64,000 nucleotides of DNA, from assembly GCF_000758305.1 (NCBI RefSeq), contig NZ_CP009458.1:1922001-1986000 (forward strand). The letters are read 5' to 3'. The translations under genes were made by a program, and so were the position numbers. The DNA comes from Cedecea neteri. Lineage in GTDB: Bacteria > Pseudomonadota > Gammaproteobacteria > Enterobacterales > Enterobacteriaceae. Shown in pieces: positions 33,641 through 42,388 of the stretch. The notes beneath the pieces were generated by a model. The model searched no databases, was not told where the DNA came from, and worked only from the letters and a program-made list of their open reading frames with translations. Positions within the stretch are counted from its first letter, which is position 1. Each line of letters starts with the position of its first letter.

Positions 33641-36313
33641 TTATTTATCGTTTGGATTAAGGGCCGCTGTCAACCGTTGCTGCACTTCCTGCTGGAGCAC
33701 ATTATTAAGTGCACGCCGGTCCGCGGTGGCGATTATAAATAAATCTTCTACTCGCTCACCAATTGTCGTAATTCTCGCCCCGTAGAGCGAAATACCGAGA
33801 TCGGCGAACACTTCGCCCACCCTGGCCAAAAGACCTGGTTGATCGAGTGCAATCAGCTCAAGGAATGTTCGCCTGTCGGTGTGCGTTGGCAGGAAGTTGA
33901 CTTCGGTATCGACGGTAAAGTGACGCAGTTTTGCCGACTGGCGACGCGGCTGTGGTGGCTGCCAGGTCGTCTGGGTGATTGCCTGCTCGAGACTGTGGCG
34001 AATAATATTGTGCCGATCAATGGACAGCGGGCTGCCGTCGGGCTCGAGCACGATAAAGGTGTCCATCGCCATGCCGTCACGGGTCGTGAAGATCTGCGCG
34101 TCGTGAACGCTGAGGTTACGGCGGTCGAGTTCGGCGCAGACGGCGGCAAACAGATAAGGCCTGTCCGGGCTCCAGATAAAGATCTCAGTGCCACCGCGCG
34201 TTGCCTGCGGGCTAAGCAGGATCATCGGCTGACTAAGATCGTGCTTGAGCAAATGCCGGGCATGCCACGCAATCTGGTTTGGCGTATGGCGAACAAAGTA
34301 GTTCGCCCGGCAGCGCGCCCAGATGTGATGCAGGGCTTCCTCATTAATGTTGTCCATCCGCAGCAGCGCAAGCGCCTGAAGCTGGTGGTGGCGAACGCGT
34401 TCGCGCATATCCGGGCTGTTCTGCATCCCGCGGCGCAGCTGTTTCTCGGTGGCGAAGTACAGCTCACGCAGCAGGCTTTGCTTCCAGCTGTTCCAAAGCG
34501 TTTCGTTGGTCGCACAGATATCTGCCACCGTCAGGCAGACCAGATAACGCAGGCGGTTTTCGGTCTGAACCTCTTCGGCAAATTGTTTAATGACTTCAGG
34601 ATCCTGAATATCACGGCGCTGGGCGGTGACGGACATCAGCAGATGCTGGCGGACCAGCCACGCAACCAACTGAGTTTCCCGGGAGTTCAGGCCATGAAGC
34701 TCGGCAAATTTCAGTACATCCTGCGCGCCCAGCACGGAATGATCGCCGCCTCGCCCTTTGGCGATATCGTGGAAGAGGGCGGCAATTAAAATCAGCTCAG
34801 GATGGGAAAGACGCGGCCAGAGATCGACGCACAGCGGATGCTTCGATCGAGTTTCTTCTTTCGCGAAGCTTTCCAGCTTTTGCAGGACGCGAATAGTGTG
34901 TTCATCCACAGTGTAGGCGTGGAACAGGTCGAACTGCATCTGGCCGACAATATGCGACCACTGCGGCATATAGGCCCACAGCACGCTATGGCGATGCATT
35001 GGCACCAGCGCACGGCTGACTGCCCCAGGGTGGCGCAGCATTACCAGAAACAGCTCGCGCGCTTCCGGAATGTAGCAGAGCGGCTGGGTCAGGTGACGGC
35101 GGGCGTGACGAAGGTGGCGCAGCGTTGTGGAGTAAATGCCGGTGATGTCGCGGTTACGCACCATCATGTAAAACATGCGCAGAATAGCCTGCGGCTCGCG
35201 CATAAACAGGGTTTCATCCCGCAGATCGATAAGCGTGCCGCGCAGTTGGAAGTCATCATCCAGCGGGCGCGGTTTTTCGCTGGCGTCCAGTGCCAGAATG
35301 GCTTCATCGAACAGCTGCAGAAGCATCTGGTTCAGCTCGCCCACGCGACGGGTGACACGATAGAAGTCCTTCATCATGTGTTCAACCGGCTCGTTGCCTT
35401 CGCCGCTGTAGTGCAGGCGCTGGGCCACGCTAAGCTGGCGGTCAAACAGCAGCCGGTTGTCGTAGCGATTGACTTCCAGGTGCAGGGCGAAGCGAATGCG
35501 CCACAGCAAATGTTGGCATTCATCCAGCTCTTTGCGCTCGGCTTCGGTCAGGAAGCCAAAATCCACCATTTCGCCCATGGAGGTGGCGCCGAAGTGGCGG
35601 CGGGCAACCCACTGCAGCGTGTGAATGTCACGCAGGCCGCCGGGGCTGCTTTTGATGTCCGGCTCAAGGTTGTAGCTGGTGCCGTGATAGCGCTGGTGGC
35701 GCTCGTTTTGCTCTTCGACTTTGGCGGCAAAGAACTTTGCCGACGGCCAGAAACCTTCGCTGAAAATGTGTTTCTGGAGCTCAAGGAACAGGGCGACATC
35801 GCCAATTAACAAGCGAGATTCGATGAGGTTAGTGGCCACCGTCAGGTCTGATAAACCTTCCAGCAGGCATTCTTCCAGCGTACGTACGCTGTGACCGACT
35901 TCCAGCTTCACGTCCCAAAGCAGAGTCAGTAGCTCGCCGATTTTTTGCGCCTGGGCGTCGGTCAGCCGCTTGCGGCTCAGGATCAGCAGGTCGATATCCG
36001 ACAGCGGGTGAAGCTCGGCACGACCATAGCCGCCCACGGCAACCAGCGCGGCTTCTGGCACATCGGCAAAGCCGTAGGCAATCCACAGCCGCTGAAGCAG
36101 CTGATCGATAAACTCGGTACGGGCTTCAATCAGCCGTTCAGCGGAAACGCCGCTATCGAAAGCTTTACCCAGCCATTTCTGGAAGGTATCTAAGTGCGAC
36201 TTGATGTCTGCGCAGTTAAGTTCGGCTTCCTGCCAGCTGTTTGGATAGTCCGGCTGGCCGGCGATCTCGGGTTCGGTGGTGTTGGCAAACTGCTCTGGCA
36301 AAGCTGGACTCAT
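33641..36313 (-). CDS. glnD: Bifunctional uridylyltransferase/uridylyl-removing enzyme
   Basis: Nitrogen sensor that adds or removes UMP on PII proteins (GlnB, GlnK) according to glutamine. The 890 residues equal E. coli GlnD. The nucleotidyltransferase motif GGYGRAELHPLSDIDLL lies near 93-110; the HD domain for UMP removal has ALFHDIAKGRGGDHS near 510; two C-terminal ACT domains bind glutamine (around 710 and 815). Upstream map is separated by a terminator. Confidence 0.97.
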   Translation of the reverse strand: MSPALPEQFANTTEPEIAGQPDYPNSWQEAELNCADIKSHLDTFQKWLGKAFDSGVSAERLIEARTEFIDQLLQRLWIAYGFADVPEAALVAVGGYGRAELHPLSDIDLLILSRKRLTDAQAQKIGELLTLLWDVKLEVGHSVRTLEECLLEGLSDLTVATNLIESRLLIGDVALFLELQKHIFSEGFWPSAKFFAAKVEEQNERHQRYHGTSYNLEPDIKSSPGGLRDIHTLQWVARRHFGATSMGEMVDFGFLTEAERKELDECQHLLWRIRFALHLEVNRYDNRLLFDRQLSVAQRLHYSGEGNEPVEHMMKDFYRVTRRVGELNQMLLQLFDEAILALDASEKPRPLDDDFQLRGTLIDLRDETLFMREPQAILRMFYMMVRNRDITGIYSTTLRHLRHARRHLTQPLCYIPEARELFLVMLRHPGAVSRALVPMHRHSVLWAYMPQWSHIVGQMQFDLFHAYTVDEHTIRVLQKLESFAKEETRSKHPLCVDLWPRLSHPELILIAALFHDIAKGRGGDHSVLGAQDVLKFAELHGLNSRETQLVAWLVRQHLLMSVTAQRRDIQDPEVIKQFAEEVQTENRLRYLVCLTVADICATNETLWNSWKQSLLRELYFATEKQLRRGMQNSPDMRERVRHHQLQALALLRMDNINEEALHHIWARCRANYFVRHTPNQIAWHARHLLKHDLSQPMILLSPQATRGGTEIFIWSPDRPYLFAAVCAELDRRNLSVHDAQIFTTRDGMAMDTFIVLEPDGSPLSIDRHNIIRHSLEQAITQTTWQPPQPRRQSAKLRHFTVDTEVNFLPTHTDRRTFLELIALDQPGLLARVGEVFADLGISLYGARITTIGERVEDLFIIATADRRALNNVLQQEVQQRLTAALNPNDK

Positions 36314-36327
36314 TGTGCGCTACCCAT

Positions 36328-36352
36328 AAAAAAAGCCGGCTCAGGGCCGGCT
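36328..36352 (-). terminator. Intrinsic terminator of map
   Basis: AAGCCGGC and GCCGGCTT pair around a five-base loop; on the minus strand a run of U follows. It lies between map and glnD. Confidence 0.9.
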
Positions 36353-36377
36353 TAGATTGCTGACTGACGTCAGGGCA

Positions 36378-37172
36378 TCATTCGTTATGCGAAATCACTG
36401 CCGGGATGGTGTCATCTTTACGCAGGGTCATAATCTCGCAGCCGTTCTCCGTCACCACAATAGTATGCTCGTATTGAGCAGACAAGCTGCGATCTTTGGT
36501 TTTCACCGTCCAGCCGTCTTTCATGGTGCGAATGCGGTAATCACCGGCGTTAACCATCGGTTCAATGGTGAAGGTCATACCCGGCTGAAGCACTACGCCG
36601 CCGTCGTCTGCGTCATAGTGAAGTACCTGAGGCTCTTCATGGAATACGCGGCCAATGCCGTGACCACAGTACTCACGTACGACAGAGAAACCTTCGGCTT
36701 CAACGAACTTCTGAATTGCCGCGCCGAGGCTGCGCAGGCGGATGCCCGGTTTCACCATACGCAGCGCCAGATACAGGCTTTCCTGCGTAATGCGGCACAG
36801 GCGTTCGCCGAGAATCGTCGGTTTGCCCACGATGAACATTTTAGAGGTGTCGCCGTGGTATTCGTCTTTAATAACGGTCACGTCGATATTGACGATATCG
36901 CCGTCTTTCAGCACTTTTTCATCGTCCGGAATGCCGTGGCAAACCACTTCGTTGATAGAGATACAGACGGATTTTGGGAAGCCGTGATAGCCCAGACAAG
37001 CGGAAATAGCCTGCTGTTCATTCACAATGTAATCATTACAGATGCGATCCAGCTCGCCGGTGGTAATGCCCGGTTTAACGTGGGATTCGATCATTTCCAG
37101 CACTTCGGCAGCCAGACGGCCAGCGACGCGCATTTTTTCGATTTCTTCAGGTGTCTTAATTGAGATAGCCAT
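36378..37172 (-). CDS. map: Methionine aminopeptidase, type I
   Basis: Removes initiator methionine co-translationally. The 264 residues from the ATG at 37172 (MAISIKTPEE) equal E. coli Map; an in-frame reading from 37256 adds 28 residues of spacer and is rejected. Metal ligands appear in the expected motifs: Asp in NIDVTVIKDEYHGDTS (two), His in GHGIG, Glu in TIEPMV and Glu in EHTIVVTENG. It is divergent from rpsB across a 313-bp gap holding the rpsB promoter and leader. Confidence 0.97.
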   Translation of the reverse strand: MAISIKTPEEIEKMRVAGRLAAEVLEMIESHVKPGITTGELDRICNDYIVNEQQAISACLGYHGFPKSVCISINEVVCHGIPDDEKVLKDGDIVNIDVTVIKDEYHGDTSKMFIVGKPTILGERLCRITQESLYLALRMVKPGIRLRSLGAAIQKFVEAEGFSVVREYCGHGIGRVFHEEPQVLHYDADDGGVVLQPGMTFTIEPMVNAGDYRIRTMKDGWTVKTKDRSLSAQYEHTIVVTENGCEIMTLRKDDTIPAVISHNE

Positions 37173-37294
37173 ATCAGATCCGCAGATGTCGATCATGTCG
37201 ACACAAATGAACAGGGAAGTTGCTGTAATGGTATCAGGGGGGGCCTCTCCCTGCAAAATTGAGAATCATCAAGTGCGTATCACGGCAACAACTA

Positions 37295-37324
37295 TTGGAG
37301 TCTGGGCGCCATTTATGGTATAAA
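37295..37324 (+). promoter_or_regulatory. rpsB-tsf promoter
   Basis: TTGGAG (37295-37300), an 18-base spacer and TATAAA (37319-37324), followed by a GC-rich discriminator (GCGCGCC) typical of ppGpp/DksA-controlled ribosomal promoters. Confidence 0.7.
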
Positions 37325-37334
37325 GCGCGCCGGA

Positions 37335-37485
37335 CTTGTATTCCGATTTTTCGGGTACAGCCAAATACGCTCACTTTGTGTAAATAACACACACGTATCG
37401 ACACATATTCCGGGGTGCCCTTTGGGGTCGGCAATATGGGATACGTGGAGGCATAACCCCATACTTTATATAGAGGTTTTAAAAC
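37335..37485 (+). ncRNA. tff: rpsB 5' leader, t44/tff RNA family
   Basis: The 150-base leader is strongly conserved with the E. coli rpsB leader, known as the t44/tff RNA family. Visible hairpins include TTTGTGTAA...CACACA and GGGGTGCCCTTTGGGGTC, then the AGAGG ribosome site. S2 represses its own operon through this leader in E. coli. Boundaries are approximate. Confidence 0.8.
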
Positions 37486-38211
37486 ATGGCTACTGTTTCC
37501 ATGCGCGACATGCTCAAGGCTGGTGTTCACTTTGGTCACCAGACCCGTTACTGGAACCCGAAAATGAAGCCTTTCATCTTCGGCGCACGTAACAAAGTTC
37601 ACATCATCAACCTTGAGAAAACTGTACCAATGTTCAATGAAGCTCTGGCTGAACTGAACAAGATTTCTTCTCGCAAAGGCAAAATCCTTTTCGTTGGTAC
37701 TAAACGCGCTGCAAGCGAAGCGGTGAAAGACGCTGCTAACAGCTGCGATCAGTTCTTCGTGAACCATCGCTGGTTGGGCGGCATGCTGACTAACTGGAAA
37801 ACCGTTCGTCAGTCCATCAAACGTCTGAAAGACCTGGAAACTCAGGCTCAAGACGGTACTTTCGACAAGCTGACTAAGAAAGAAGCGCTGATGCGCACTC
37901 GTGAGCTGGACAAGCTGGAAAACAGCCTGGGCGGTATCAAAGACATGGGCGGCCTGCCGGACGCACTGTTTGTTATCGATGCCGATCACGAGCACATCGC
38001 TATCAAAGAAGCAAACAACCTGGGTATCCCAGTATTTGCTATCGTTGATACCAACTCTGATCCGGACGGTGTTGATTTCGTTATCCCTGGTAACGACGAT
38101 GCTATCCGTGCTGTTAGCCTGTACCTGGGCGCTGTAGCTGCAACCGTTCGTGAAGGCCGTTCTCAGGATCTGGCTTCCCAGGCGGAAGAAAGCTTCGTAG
38201 AAGCAGAATAA
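37486..38211 (+). CDS. rpsB: 30S ribosomal protein S2
   Basis: Essential small-subunit protein that binds late at the back of the 30S and is needed for S1 binding. The 241 residues match E. coli in length and almost everywhere in sequence (MATVSMRDMLKAGVHFGHQTR at the start). GAGG lies nine bases before the ATG, and two tandem TAA stops end the gene, usual for highly expressed genes. Co-transcribed with tsf through a 324-bp spacer with an attenuator. Confidence 0.98.
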   Translation: MATVSMRDMLKAGVHFGHQTRYWNPKMKPFIFGARNKVHIINLEKTVPMFNEALAELNKISSRKGKILFVGTKRAASEAVKDAANSCDQFFVNHRWLGGMLTNWKTVRQSIKRLKDLETQAQDGTFDKLTKKEALMRTRELDKLENSLGGIKDMGGLPDALFVIDADHEHIAIKEANNLGIPVFAIVDTNSDPDGVDFVIPGNDDAIRAVSLYLGAVAATVREGRSQDLASQAEESFVEAE

Positions 38212-38235
38212 TAAGGTTTGATGATTCCCCAAGAG

Positions 38236-38406
38236 ATTTCGAGTTGCAGGACAAAACGCCGGGTCGTTTTGAACAGCGTTTGCGCTGGCCCCGAAGGGGT
38301 AAGGCCATAAGGCCGAATCACGCGGCAAACTCGAGAATTCCTGGGAGCTTACATCAGTAAGTGACCAGGATGAGCGAGTGAAGGTAACGCACCTGCGGCT
38401 CGAAAT
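38236..38406. repeat. ERIC-like element in the rpsB-tsf spacer
   Basis: The terminal inverted repeats ATTTCGAGTTGCAGG (38236-38250) and the near-complement ending in CTCGAAAT (38399-38406) bound 171 bp. The right half contains CTGGGAGCTTACATCAGTAAGTGACCAGGATGAGCG, split here across 38341-38375, which matches the conserved ERIC core used for ERIC-PCR primers. Between the left arm and this core is an extra GC-rich hairpin (GGCCCCGAAGGGG, then AAGGCCATAAGGCC), making the element longer than the classic ~127 bp. Confidence 0.8.
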
Positions 38407-38451
38407 ATAAAGGGGAAAGCCCTTATTTAACCAGGTAGTATCTCGTTTGGT

Positions 38452-38477
38452 TAGGGGCCTTTTTATGGCCCCTTTTT
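38452..38477 (+). terminator. Intrinsic attenuator/terminator between rpsB and tsf
   Basis: AGGGGCC and GGCCCCT pair around TTTTTAT, then a T-run. Since tsf follows 58 bases later without an obvious strong promoter, it must be leaky and would set the S2:EF-Ts ratio. Confidence 0.75.
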
Positions 38478-38535
38478 CACTTTTAAGCCCGTCTGGCCAA
38501 TGCGCCGGGCAGGCAACATCTCCGAGGATTTTAGA

Positions 38536-39387
38536 ATGGCTGAAATTACCGCATCCCTGGTAAAAGAGCTGCGTGAGCGTACTGGCGCTGGCATGATGGA
38601 TTGTAAAAAAGCGCTGACCGAAGCCAACGGCGACATCGAGCTGGCAATCGAGAACATGCGTAAATCCGGTGCGATCAAAGCAGCTAAGAAAGCAGGCAAC
38701 GTTGCTGCTGACGGCGTGATCATCACTAAGATCGACGGCAACTACGGCGTGATTCTGGAAGTTAACTGCCAGACTGACTTCGTTGCTAAAGACGGCGGTT
38801 TCCAGGCATTTGCTAACAAAGTTCTGGATGCAGCAGTTGCTGGTAAAATCACCGACGTTGAAGTTCTGAAAGCGCAGTTCGAAGAAGAGCGCGTTGCACT
38901 GGTTGCTAAAATCGGTGAGAACATTAACATCCGTCGCGTTTCTTCCCTGGAAGGCGAAGTTCTGGGTTCTTACCAGCACGGCGCACGTATCGGTGTTCTG
39001 GTTGCCGCTAAAGGTGCTGATGAAGAGCTGGTTAAACAGCTGGCAATGCACATCGCTGCAAGCAAGCCTGAGTTCGTTAAGCCTGAAGACGTTTCTGCAG
39101 AAGTTGTAGAGAAAGAGTACCAGGTTCAGTTGGACATCGCGATGCAGTCCGGTAAACCAAAAGAAATCGCAGAGAAAATGGTTGAAGGCCGCATGAAGAA
39201 ATTCACCGGTGAAGTTTCTCTGACTGGTCAGCCGTTCGTCATGGACCCAAGCAAAACTGTTGCTCAGCTGCTGAAAGAGCACAATGCTGACGTGACTAAC
39301 TTCATCCGCTTCGAAGTGGGTGAAGGTATCGAGAAAGTTGAGACTGACTTTGCAGCAGAAGTTGCTGCCATGTCCAAGCAGTCTTAA
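38536..39387 (+). CDS. tsf: Elongation factor Ts
   Basis: Guanine nucleotide exchange factor for EF-Tu. The 283 residues start at MAEITASLVK (38536), preceded by CCGAGGA. The N-terminal EF-Tu-contacting sequence (RERTGAGMMDCKKAL), the TDFVAK motif and the C-terminal module near-match E. coli. Strong codon bias, as in rpsB. Followed by a strong terminator. Confidence 0.98.
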   Translation: MAEITASLVKELRERTGAGMMDCKKALTEANGDIELAIENMRKSGAIKAAKKAGNVAADGVIITKIDGNYGVILEVNCQTDFVAKDGGFQAFANKVLDAAVAGKITDVEVLKAQFEEERVALVAKIGENINIRRVSSLEGEVLGSYQHGARIGVLVAAKGADEELVKQLAMHIAASKPEFVKPEDVSAEVVEKEYQVQLDIAMQSGKPKEIAEKMVEGRMKKFTGEVSLTGQPFVMDPSKTVAQLLKEHNADVTNFIRFEVGEGIEKVETDFAAEVAAMSKQS

Positions 39388-39393
39388 TGGTTT

Positions 39394-39425
39394 AAAAGGA
39401 ACCGCCAACCGGCGGTTCCTTTTTA
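39394..39425 (+). terminator. Intrinsic terminator of rpsB-tsf
   Basis: AAGGAACCGCC and GGCGGTTCCTT pair around AACC, followed by a T-run. Confidence 0.92.
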
Positions 39426-39534
39426 TCCAGCCTTACAATTTCAGAGCGCTCCGTTAGGCGAGCGGGCTGAAATGCGACAGAATGTCGCCAGAATTAACCA
39501 TCCCCCATTCGTTGACTGTTCTCAGGAAAGAAAC

Positions 39535-40260
39535 ATGGCTACCAATGCAAAACCCGTCTACAAACGTATTCTGCTCAAACTGAGCGGCGAAGCTCTGCAA
39601 GGCACAGAAGGCTTTGGTATTGACGCGAGTATTCTGGACCGTATGGCTCAGGAAATTAAAGAGCTGGTGGAACTTGGCATTCAGGTCGGGGTGGTAATCG
39701 GCGGTGGCAACTTATTCCGTGGTGCAGGTCTGGCTAAAGCCGGCATGAACCGCGTCGTGGGCGACCACATGGGCATGCTGGCGACCGTAATGAATGGCCT
39801 GGCAATGCGCGATGCGCTCCACCGCGCCTATGTGAACGCCCGCCTGATGTCCGCTATTCCATTGAATGGCGTTTGTGATAACTACAGCTGGGCAGAAGCT
39901 ATCAGCCTGCTGCGTGCTAACCGCGTAGTTATCCTGTCTGCCGGTACCGGTAACCCGTTCTTTACCACTGACTCTGCGGCCTGCCTGCGTGGAATCGAAA
40001 TCGAAGCAGACGTGGTACTGAAAGCTACTAAAGTGGATGGTGTGTTTACCGCCGATCCGGCAAAAGATCCTTCAGCTACCATGTACGATCAACTGACCTA
40101 CAGTGAAGTGCTGGATAAAGAGCTGAAAGTGATGGATCTTGCCGCGTTCACCCTTGCTCGCGACCACAAATTGCCGATCCGCGTGTTCAATATGAACAAG
40201 CCGGGTGCGCTGCGTCGTGTGGTAATGGGTGAGAAAGAAGGCACTTTAATTACTGAATAA
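39535..40260 (+). CDS. pyrH: UMP kinase
   Basis: Hexameric bacterial UMP kinase of the amino-acid-kinase family; makes UDP and takes part in regulation of carAB. The 241 residues begin at MATNAKPVYKR (39535), behind AGGAAAG. The phosphate-binding KLSGEAL and GGGNLFRG motifs, the DHMGMLAT segment and TGNPFFTTD are present. Longer readings from 39472 translate the spacer. Own transcription unit between the tsf terminator and frr. Confidence 0.97.
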   Translation: MATNAKPVYKRILLKLSGEALQGTEGFGIDASILDRMAQEIKELVELGIQVGVVIGGGNLFRGAGLAKAGMNRVVGDHMGMLATVMNGLAMRDALHRAYVNARLMSAIPLNGVCDNYSWAEAISLLRANRVVILSAGTGNPFFTTDSAACLRGIEIEADVVLKATKVDGVFTADPAKDPSATMYDQLTYSEVLDKELKVMDLAAFTLARDHKLPIRVFNMNKPGALRRVVMGEKEGTLITE

Positions 40261-40332
40261 TTTCAGTTGCCCGGCAATCAGGGTAAGATTTGGCTTTATC
40301 TACAGCCAGGAATAAACAGGGCTATACTTAGC

Positions 40333-40352
40333 CTGCAGCTTCAAAGCTGCAG
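40333..40352 (+). promoter_or_regulatory. Hairpin in the frr leader
   Basis: CTGCAGCTT and AAGCTGCAG form a nine-base perfect stem with a two-base centre, 46 bases before frr. TATACT lies just upstream (40323-40328) and could be the frr -10 box, so the hairpin would be near the 5' end of the transcript. Confidence 0.45.
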
Positions 40353-40398
40353 AGAATAAGCGTGGTCTGCCTTAAACCAGTTTTCAAGGATTCGTAAC

Positions 40399-40956
40399 GT
40401 GATTAGCGATATCAGAAAAGATGCTGAAGTGCGTATGGATAAATGCGTCGAAGCGTTTAAAAACCAAATCAGCAAAATCCGTACCGGCCGCGCTTCTCCA
40501 AGCCTGCTGGACGGCATCGTCGTAGAATACTACGGCACACCAACGCCGCTGCGCCAGCTGGCCAGCGTCACCGTTGAAGATACCCGTACTCTGAAGATCA
40601 ACGTCTTCGATCGTTCTATGGGCCCGGCGGTAGAGAAAGCGATCATGGCTTCTGACCTGGGTCTGAACCCAAGCTCTGCGGGCACCGATATCCGCGTTCC
40701 GCTGCCTCCGCTGACCGAAGAGCGTCGTAAAGACCTGATCAAAGTGGTTCGTGGTGAAGCCGAAGGCGCACGCGTGGCTGTTCGTAACGTTCGCCGCGAC
40801 GCTAACGACAAAGTTAAAGCGCTGCTGAAAGACAAAGAGATCAGCGAAGATGACGATCGTCGTTCTCAGGACGACGTGCAGAAGCTGACTGACGCTGCTA
40901 TCAAAAAAGTGGATGCGGCTCTGTCTGAAAAAGAAACCGAGCTGATGCAGTTCTAA
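40399..40956 (+). CDS. frr: Ribosome recycling factor
   Basis: Splits post-termination ribosomes with EF-G. The 185 residues, with a GTG start at 40399 and AAGGA nine bases upstream, match E. coli RRF in length and nearly all of the sequence, including the KIRTGRASPSLLDGI motif and the Arg residue region VRNVRRDAND that contacts rRNA. Essential gene. Confidence 0.97.
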   Translation: MISDIRKDAEVRMDKCVEAFKNQISKIRTGRASPSLLDGIVVEYYGTPTPLRQLASVTVEDTRTLKINVFDRSMGPAVEKAIMASDLGLNPSSAGTDIRVPLPPLTEERRKDLIKVVRGEAEGARVAVRNVRRDANDKVKALLKDKEISEDDDRRSQDDVQKLTDAAIKKVDAALSEKETELMQF

Positions 40957-40978
40957 TCCACAATTTTTGTGGAAAATT

Positions 40979-41030
40979 CGCCGCCCAGTAAGCCCTCGCG
41001 TACCGCGAAGTGTTTACGAGCGGCGTTTTG
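40979..41030 (+). terminator. Possible terminator after frr
   Basis: CGCCGC (40979-40984) pairs with GCGGCG (41020-41025), with inner GTAA/TTAC and TCGCG/CGCGA pairings, then TTTTGCTTT. Long, imperfect stem; moderate support. Confidence 0.5.
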
Positions 41031-41126
41031 CTTTATAAAAACGTCAAGTAAAGGCGTAGACAATGGGCCTCCCGCGCCGCAAACTATTGCGCCATTAACC
41101 CTTCATTTTACGACCCCGAGTACCTC

Positions 41127-42326
41127 ATGAAGCAGCTCACTATTCTTGGTTCCACCGGCTCTATTGGCGTCAGCACGCTAAGCGTCGTTCGTCATAATCC
41201 TGAAAAATTTGCCGTTACGGCTCTGGTTGCGGGCAGTAATGTCGGGAAAATGGTTGAACAGTGCCTGGCGTTCTCGCCGAAGTATGCGGTCATGGCCAGT
41301 GAGTCTGCGGCGGCGGAAGTCCGTCGTGCCCTGAAAGAGCAGGGGAGTAAAACGGAGGTAATGGCCGGCGAGCAGGCGGCTTGCGAAGTCGCTACGCTTG
41401 GCGAAGTGGATCAGGTGATGGCTGCTATTGTGGGCGTGGCAGGGTTGTCTTCAACGCTTGCCGCTATCTCAGCGGGTAAACAGGTTCTGCTGGCAAACAA
41501 AGAGTCGCTGATCACCTGCGGCCGTTTGTTTATGGAAGCTGTTGCACGCAGCAAAGCGCAGTTGTTGCCCATCGACAGCGAACATAACGCCATTTTTCAG
41601 AGTATGCCGGAAACAATCCAGCGTAACCTGGGATACGCTAGCCTCGAAGATAATGGCGTATCGTCTATTATCCTCACCGGATCGGGTGGCCCGTTCCGGG
41701 AAACGGCTTATGCAGACCTGGCGGCGATGACGCCGGATCAGGCTTGCAGCCACCCGAACTGGTCTATGGGGCGTAAGATTTCCGTCGACTCGGCCACCAT
41801 GATGAACAAAGGTCTCGAATACATTGAAGCTCGCTGGTTGTTCAATGCTTCAGCTGCACAAATGGAAGTGCTGATTCACCCTCAGTCTGTCATTCATTCC
41901 ATGGTTCGTTACCGCGATGGCAGCGTGCTGGCTCAGCTTGGTGAGCCCGACATGCGCACGCCTATTGCTCATGCGATGGCTTACCCTGCACGCGTAGAAT
42001 CTGGTGTTACATCGCTCGATTTCTGCAAAATCGGTTCGCTGACTTTCATGGAACCTGACTTTGAGCGCTATCCATGCCTGAAGTTAGCCATTGATGCCAG
42101 CGCGCAAGGGCAGGCGGCGACAACCGCGCTGAATGCCGCGAACGAAGTGGTCGTAGAGGCGTTCCTGAACCAGCAGGTCAGATTTACCGATATCGCAGTG
42201 CTAAACCGCAGCGTGCTGGAGCAAATGAACTTAGCTGAACCGCAAAGTGTGGATGAAGTGCTTAGTGTGGATGCTATTGCTCGTGAAATCGCCAGGAAAC
42301 AAGTGATGCATCTCGCAAGCCGGTGA
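41127..42326 (+). CDS. dxr: 1-deoxy-D-xylulose 5-phosphate reductoisomerase
   Basis: Second step of the MEP isoprenoid pathway and fosmidomycin target. The 399-residue protein has the NADPH motif GSTGSIG at 8-14, the LANKESLI segment, metal-binding Asp and Glu in PIDSEHNA, a further Glu in GLEYIEA, and the flexible loop around HPNWSMGRKISVDSATM. One residue longer than E. coli Dxr; the N-terminal third is the most diverged part. Its product ultimately feeds UppS encoded just downstream. Confidence 0.97.
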   Translation: MKQLTILGSTGSIGVSTLSVVRHNPEKFAVTALVAGSNVGKMVEQCLAFSPKYAVMASESAAAEVRRALKEQGSKTEVMAGEQAACEVATLGEVDQVMAAIVGVAGLSSTLAAISAGKQVLLANKESLITCGRLFMEAVARSKAQLLPIDSEHNAIFQSMPETIQRNLGYASLEDNGVSSIILTGSGGPFRETAYADLAAMTPDQACSHPNWSMGRKISVDSATMMNKGLEYIEARWLFNASAAQMEVLIHPQSVIHSMVRYRDGSVLAQLGEPDMRTPIAHAMAYPARVESGVTSLDFCKIGSLTFMEPDFERYPCLKLAIDASAQGQAATTALNAANEVVVEAFLNQQVRFTDIAVLNRSVLEQMNLAEPQSVDEVLSVDAIAREIARKQVMHLASR

Positions 42327-42353
42327 TAATTTATCCGGCTGAAGTGCCGCCAT

Positions 42354-42382
42354 TTGTTCGCTTTGTGCTTCAGTGATATAGT
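42354..42382 (+). promoter_or_regulatory. Candidate promoter between dxr and uppS
   Basis: TTGTTC (42354-42359), a 17-base spacer and TATAGT (42377-42382). The -10 match is good, the -35 partial. Confidence 0.5.
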
Positions 42383-42388
42383 CTGCGC

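Noticed and set aside
37173..37256. 28-codon N-terminal extension of map
   Set aside because: The extension is poorly conserved spacer sequence; MAISIKTPEE gives the standard 264 residues.
37234..39408. A 724-codon open frame on the minus strand across rpsB, the ERIC-like spacer and tsf
   Set aside because: It is the antisense of two highly expressed genes with strong codon bias, which often leaves the opposite frame open. No ribosome site or family resemblance, and its composition (His, Phe, Gln rich) is typical of antisense frames.
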